Shown one piece after another: positions 59,329 through 64,000 of a stretch of 64,000 nt of DNA. The notes beneath the pieces were generated by a model. That model saw only the letters and a list, made by a program, of their open reading frames with translations. It had not been told where the DNA came from and searched no databases. Made by a program: the position numbers and the translations under genes. How positions within the stretch are numbered: position 1 is the stretch's first letter; each line of letters starts with the position of its first letter. Location of the stretch: assembly GCA_020746875.1 (NCBI GenBank), contig JAGTJL010000001.1, forward strand, positions 2,294,001 through 2,358,000, in the 5' to 3' direction. Origin of the DNA: Rhexocercosporidium sp. MPI-PUGE-AT-0058. Taxonomy: Eukaryota; Ascomycota; Leotiomycetes; Helotiales.

Positions 59329-62300
59329 ATGGCCGACGAGTCTACGGATCAGGGCGACACTGGATCGTCAAAGAGGGAGGAGGAAAATCGCGATGGGGGA
59401 GATTCGGGCGAGGGGGAAGATACAGTGCAGGAGAGCGAGGAGGAGACCGATGACGATGATGAGGACGAAGAAGAGGACGAGCCCAAGCTGAAATACGCCC
59501 GAATGACCAGCCAGTTGGCGTCGGTATACAGAAATGGAGATGCTACAAGCTCATTCCTGGTGGGAGGGGACAAGATGGTAGGTTCAGCAGAGGACGGTCT
59601 TGGAATTATACTGAACGATGAAATGTCTAGATCATTGGAACACATAATGGAAACATTGTAAGTTGACGATCCGTTGACAACATAGGGATTGGAACTTCGT
59701 ACTAAGTGTTGGCTGCAGCATGTCTTGTCATTGCCATCCTTCCAACCTTTGCGAGTCTACCATGCTCATACAGCATCTACCTCGAGCATATCGATATCCC
59801 CGTTTCCTCCACCAATGAGCATTCCTGTCCCAGAAGGAGTCAATAGAGTTGTGTCGCAAGCTCAAACGCCCAGAGGAAGTCCTTCTATAACATCTGAAGC
59901 ATCAACAGCGTCTCCTCGTACACCTCGAATACATCTAGTCCCTAACAACCCATCGAACGCTATCTATATTGCAACATCGTCGATTGATGGCAACGTATGT
60001 GTCCAGTCGTTGATAGATGCAAAGGACGTACAATTACGGAATTTTGGACGACCAGTGCAGGCTGTTGCCCTCTCGCCAGACTACAAGAATGACCGAACAT
60101 ATATATCCGGTGGTCTGGCGGGGAACCTGGTTCTTACGGTTGGTGGTAAAGCTCCTGGCGCCTCTCAATCAACGACTACCGGAACAGCGGCGGCTACGGC
60201 ATCAGGCTGGCTGGGTGCAATCGGACTAGGGGGCAATGCTGGAAAGGATTCGGTCCTCCATTCGGGAGAGGGCACCATCAGCACCATCAAATGGTCATTG
60301 TCAGGCAAATACGTTGTTTGGATCAACGAGCAGGGGGTGAAGATCATGCGGTCCCATTTGCATCTGGATAGTTCCGATCTCGAGTCCGCGTGGAAGCGAA
60401 TCGGTCATGTCGACCGACCCCAGGACAATGGATGGGAGGAAATGGCTGGTGTTTGGAAGGGCAGAGCAGAATGGATTGATGAGAGGAGTCTCGAGACAGA
60501 CGAAGACGATAAGGCACGAGAAACATCCGTTGCGTCACCCGCGACCGCAAAATTGAAACAGCAGGCATCGAAAAGTAGCCAAAGAATTGAGAAGCTCGTG
60601 GTTGGATGGGGAGGAACTATTTGGATCATTAACGTGCATCCAGGTGGTGTTGGCGTTGGTAAACATGTGGGGGAAAGATCAGTCGGGAAGCCCGAGATCA
60701 TTAAAATGTGAGTAGTCTTGTCCTTCAACCTTTTGTTACTAACATGTTAGTTTACGCATGGATTGCATTATTTCTGGATTGTCGTTATATACCCCAACTT
60801 TGCTTCTCGTACTTGCTTACATTACACCGGATGAACATGATGAAGAGGAACAGCCAAAGGGCCACAAGTCGAAGGCATCGACAGCATCTTCTAGCAGTGA
60901 GCCTCGAGGTGGCATACGGCGACGGCTCAATGCTAAGTCACCAGAGCTTCGTCTTATCGATCTAAACTCCTCCCAAGAAGTCGATACCGATACCCTGACT
61001 GTCAGCCGGTTTGAACGATTGTCAGCGACTGACTACCATTTAGGAGTCCTGCCAGCGGCACGTACTCCACCTGTTTCCCAATCATCACGTGGCACACTGG
61101 AGACATTGGCGGGCATGGGAAGTGGGATGTGGAATGCTACGATCAACGCAACTACTCTCCTCAGCTCCAGTGCTAGCACTCGCAGTAATGGAAGCAAAGG
61201 ATCCGATGCGAAGCAAAGTGTTGCCAGCAGTGCCCGAACCAAACCTGGTCAACGATCACCTGCTGCCCATCCACACATTGCTGTGCCCGGGATGAAGATC
61301 TTCATGCACAGCCCATACGACTGCATTTTGGCGACCAAACGAGATCTTTCGGATCATCTTTCATGGCTTCTGGAGCACGAGAAGAACCAGGAAGCATGGG
61401 AACTAATTGATGAGCACCCAGAAGTGATTTCAGCGTCACCAGAGAAGCTTGCTGAGATTGGGCCTGGTACACCGGACCAAGTTCAAGGTAGCAGTGATGA
61501 TTTCTATGACGATGCTTCCACGGTAAACTCTGCGAGTAAGCTCATCAATTCTGCAGTTGAGAAAGAAAAGCGGCGGGTGGGTGAGCTTTGGATTCAGCAA
61601 TTGATCAAGGCAGGTGACTGGGCCAGTGCTGGTAAAGTGTGCGGTAAAGTTCTCGGCACCGCACAGCAGTGGGAGGAATATGTCTACACTTTCGTTGGGG
61701 CTGGCAAGTTTGATGAGATTGCAAACTACATCCCAACGACACAGTTGCGACCACCGCTCAAATCTGAAATCTACGAAGTCATATTGGGCCATTACGCTGC
61801 CCGTAATCGGCCAAGGATAAGGGAGCTCCTCGATCAGTGGCCATCAGACCTCTTTGACATAAAAAGTGTGACGACAGTGTTAGAAAACCAGCTCAAGTAC
61901 CGCGATGTTCGCGAAGACAGCATTGAGGATGGTGAAGTTGGAAGAGACTGGCGAATAGTCATGGAAAGCTTAGGGAAGCTTCATGTCGCTGCTGGAAGAT
62001 CTCGAGAAGCGTTGAAGTGCTATATTCAACTCCAAGATGCAGACACTGCTATGGCCTTGATCAAAGAACATCATTTGGTCGATGCTGTTGCAGATGATAT
62101 TCCTGGGTTAATTATGCTTCGTGTTTCGAAGGAACAAAAGCGAAGCGCCCCAATTGCTGAGCTTCGGGAATTGACTTCCGAAGCTATTTCACTGCTGGTG
62201 GACGAAGCTCAGCATGGACTTGTCAGTCCCCAAGTTGTTGTGTCGCAGTTGCAGGAGAAGAACATGACTCTTTATCTATTCTTCTATGTGAGTTCGCTTT

Positions 62301-63358
62301 GGAAAGGCGACGGCATTGAAGAGCACCAAGGCGAATCCAGAGAAAGGCTTGTCGCAGAAAGCAAATCGCTCGTGGATGATTTGGCCGATCTCGCTGTACA
62401 TCTTTTTGCTCTGTACGATCGAGAATTATTGATGGACTTCTTGAAGTCCTCAACCTTCTATACTTTCGAAAAGGTAAGTTCTCTGTCTCCGGTTACTTGG
62501 CTCCACTGACACAACCAGGCCACGCAAGAATGCGAAGACAGAGATTACATCCCCGAACTAGTCTACCTTTACTCCAAGACCGGACAAACCAAGCGTGCCC
62601 TCACTTTAATTATCGACCGACTCCGCGATGTCTCCCAAGCAATCGCCTTCGCCAAATCTCAAGATGACACCGAGCTCTGGAATGATTTGCTTGACTACTC
62701 AATGGACAAACCTCGCTTCATCCGCGGCCTTCTAGAAGAAGTAGGGACTGCCATCAATCCCATCACACTGGTACGCCGCATCCCCGAAGGACTCGAGATC
62801 GAAGGTCTTCGTGAAGGCCTCTCGCGTATGATCAAAGAATACGAAATTCAGCACAGCATCTCCTCGGGTGTAGCCCGTGTACTGCGAGGCGAAGTGGCTC
62901 TCGCCCAAACAACCCTAGGCTCAGGACAGCGTAAAGGTGTCAAATTCGACGTAGTCCGCAAACCGAATCATCACATCGACGTCGAAACATCCGATATACC
63001 GACCACCACCGACGGAGCAGCCGCCTCCGAACTCGCGAAGGAATTCACTGAGAACGCTCTCGAGCCCGCGCCTCCAGAGCCTGGTCACTGTGTTGGCTGC
63101 CGTCAACCATTCTCCGATCATGAGATGGAGACGCTGGTGGGGTTCGCGTGTGGTCATGTTTTTCATTTAAGTCACTTATTGAATTTTGGTGAGGAGGGTG
63201 ATGGTACCATCACACCACCGGAGGTGGAATTAGATGAGAACGGGGAGTGGAGTGCTACACATAGTGTTGGTGCGAAGGTTACGCATGCGAGGCTGTTAAG
63301 GGATCGGATTAGAGATGGGTGTCCTGTCTGCACTAGGGGAAAAGAGGCATTGTCGTAG
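59329..63358 (+). CDS. vps41: Vacuolar protein sorting protein 41 (HOPS subunit)
   Basis: Exons 59329-59577, 59631-59657, 59719-60707, 60751-62473 and 62519-63358 encode 1,275 residues. The 27-bp second exon rebuilds the conserved IIGTHNGNI strand. After an acidic N-terminus comes a WD40-like beta-propeller (TSQLASVYRNGDATSSFLVGGDKM onward). A Ser-rich insert follows, then a clathrin-repeat helical region (about 650-1050). The C-terminus has a RING-H2 finger, CVGC...CGHVFH...CPVC, from about 1186 to the end. Vps41 is the Rab7/Ypt7-binding subunit of HOPS and drives vacuole fusion and AP-3 transport. Low-complexity inserts near 500-560 are usual in filamentous fungi. Confidence 0.95.
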
Positions 63359-63680
63359 GTGCTGGCTAAGGAATAAAGTTTAGGGCCAGGAGATGAGGCC
63401 CTGGTGTTGGTCAATGTGATGGGTGAAGACAAGGGGGGATTGTATTTTGGCATAGGTAGCGCACCCCGTATCAGATCACATCACTGCGTTACATTGCATA
63501 GGTAGCTCCTGGATATGAAGGAGCTCCGCACTAGAAAATGTAGGTCATACAGGTAGAGTTCAAAGATCTAAATTTCTCACCAACTTTCCACTCCCCTCGT
63601 TCTCCTCTGATGCATGCCGCTTCACTCAGTCTTCCTCTGCTCCATCGCCATTCTCCAGCACTCACTAGACGAACTCCAAT

Positions 63681-64000
63681 CTAGATAGTAGCCATCCTCG
63701 CAATCCCCACATCTGTCTCGTCCATCTTCGGACTCTTCCCATTAACATACATCCACAACCGACTCAAATCCTTAACCCTAAACCTCATTCTCTCACCCCC
63801 GACATCCACCCCCTCACCCCTCTTCTTCTCATCACCATCACCATCACCATTAACCTCCTTCCCACCCAGCCTCTCCAAAGAAGTCATGCCCAAACGTGCC
63901 CTCTTCATCGTCCCCGGACTGATGGCTATCGGACTCATATCCCTAACCAACACCTCCCTCTCCCCATCCTCAAGCGGCTCCCCATGCGCGCCTAGATATG
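63681..64000 (-). CDS. 3' end of an unrecognised gene, cut by the window edge
   Basis: The frame is open from the right edge to a TAG at 63681, at least 106 codons. Visible residues include a Gly/Glu-rich stretch, VRDMSPIAISPGTMKRARLG, a Gly-Asp repeat (NGDGDGDEKK) and a C-terminal RFRVKDLSRLWMYVNGKSPKMDE. I do not recognise the family. The 322 bp between this stop and the VPS41 stop are convergent 3' sequence with nothing notable. Confidence 0.45.
   Translation of the reverse strand, partial: YLGAHGEPLEDGEREVLVRDMSPIAISPGTMKRARLGMTSLERLGGKEVNGDGDGDEKKRGEGVDVGGERMRFRVKDLSRLWMYVNGKSPKMDETDVGIARMATI

Noticed and set aside
1..64000. tRNA, rRNA genes and CRISPR arrays
   Set aside because: None was recognised by eye; no regularly spaced direct repeats were seen, and CRISPR is not expected in a fungal nuclear genome. 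A tRNA scan was not possible here.

Overview
The window is nuclear DNA of a filamentous ascomycete (Pezizomycotina). Genes carry many short introns of 43-156 bp with GTRNGT donors and CTNAC-like branch sites, the proteins are typical of moulds, and a secondary-metabolite gene cluster lies next to conserved housekeeping genes. Species cannot be named from the sequence alone. All spliced models below were built by eye from reading frames, splice sites and family motifs. Each multi-exon model closes in frame.

About 1.3-50.4 kb is a biosynthetic gene cluster of ten genes. In order: a GliT/thioredoxin-reductase-like flavoprotein (+), a dedicated fatty acid synthase alpha subunit without a phosphopantetheinyl transferase domain (-), a cytochrome P450 (+), a free-standing thioesterase (-), a branched-chain-type aminotransferase (-), a roughly 5,026-residue four-module nonribosomal peptide synthetase (+), a fatty acid synthase beta subunit (-), an SREBP-type bHLH regulator (+), a bANK regulator (basic region plus ankyrin repeats, the ToxE/Aps2 type) (-), and an ABCC-type exporter (+). 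The gene set resembles the HC-toxin, apicidin and aspercryptin pathways. The inferred logic is that the private FAS makes a medium-chain acid, P450 and flavoprotein chemistry oxidises it, the aminotransferase turns the 2-keto acid into a 2-amino fatty acid, and the NRPS joins it to other residues. The NRPS reads dC-C-A-T-C-A-T-C-A-T-C-A*-T-C; the fourth adenylation domain has lost its core motifs. There is no epimerase, racemase or integrated release domain. I do not recognise this exact combination, so the product may be new.

A near-palindromic motif, GGTGG-YR-CCACC, occurs in the intergenic regions of the FAS alpha/P450, thioesterase, aminotransferase/NRPS and FAS beta genes. Weaker copies lie before the flavoprotein, bANK and ABC genes. 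It is a candidate operator that would tie the cluster together. A diverged ~100-bp repeat sits upstream of the first and last cluster genes.

Between the bANK and ABC genes (42.4-45.4 kb) is a repeat-rich, gene-free stretch with two MITE-like elements that share terminal inverted repeats, a 24-bp perfect inverted repeat and a ~190-bp direct duplication whose copies differ mostly by transitions (RIP-like).

From about 51.9 kb the window turns to ordinary genes: a glutamine-rich coiled-coil protein of unknown function (-), an anion:cation symporter-type MFS permease (-), an RMND1/DUF155 mitochondrial protein (-), divergent to VPS41 of the HOPS complex (+), and the 3' end of an unrecognised gene running off the right edge (-).
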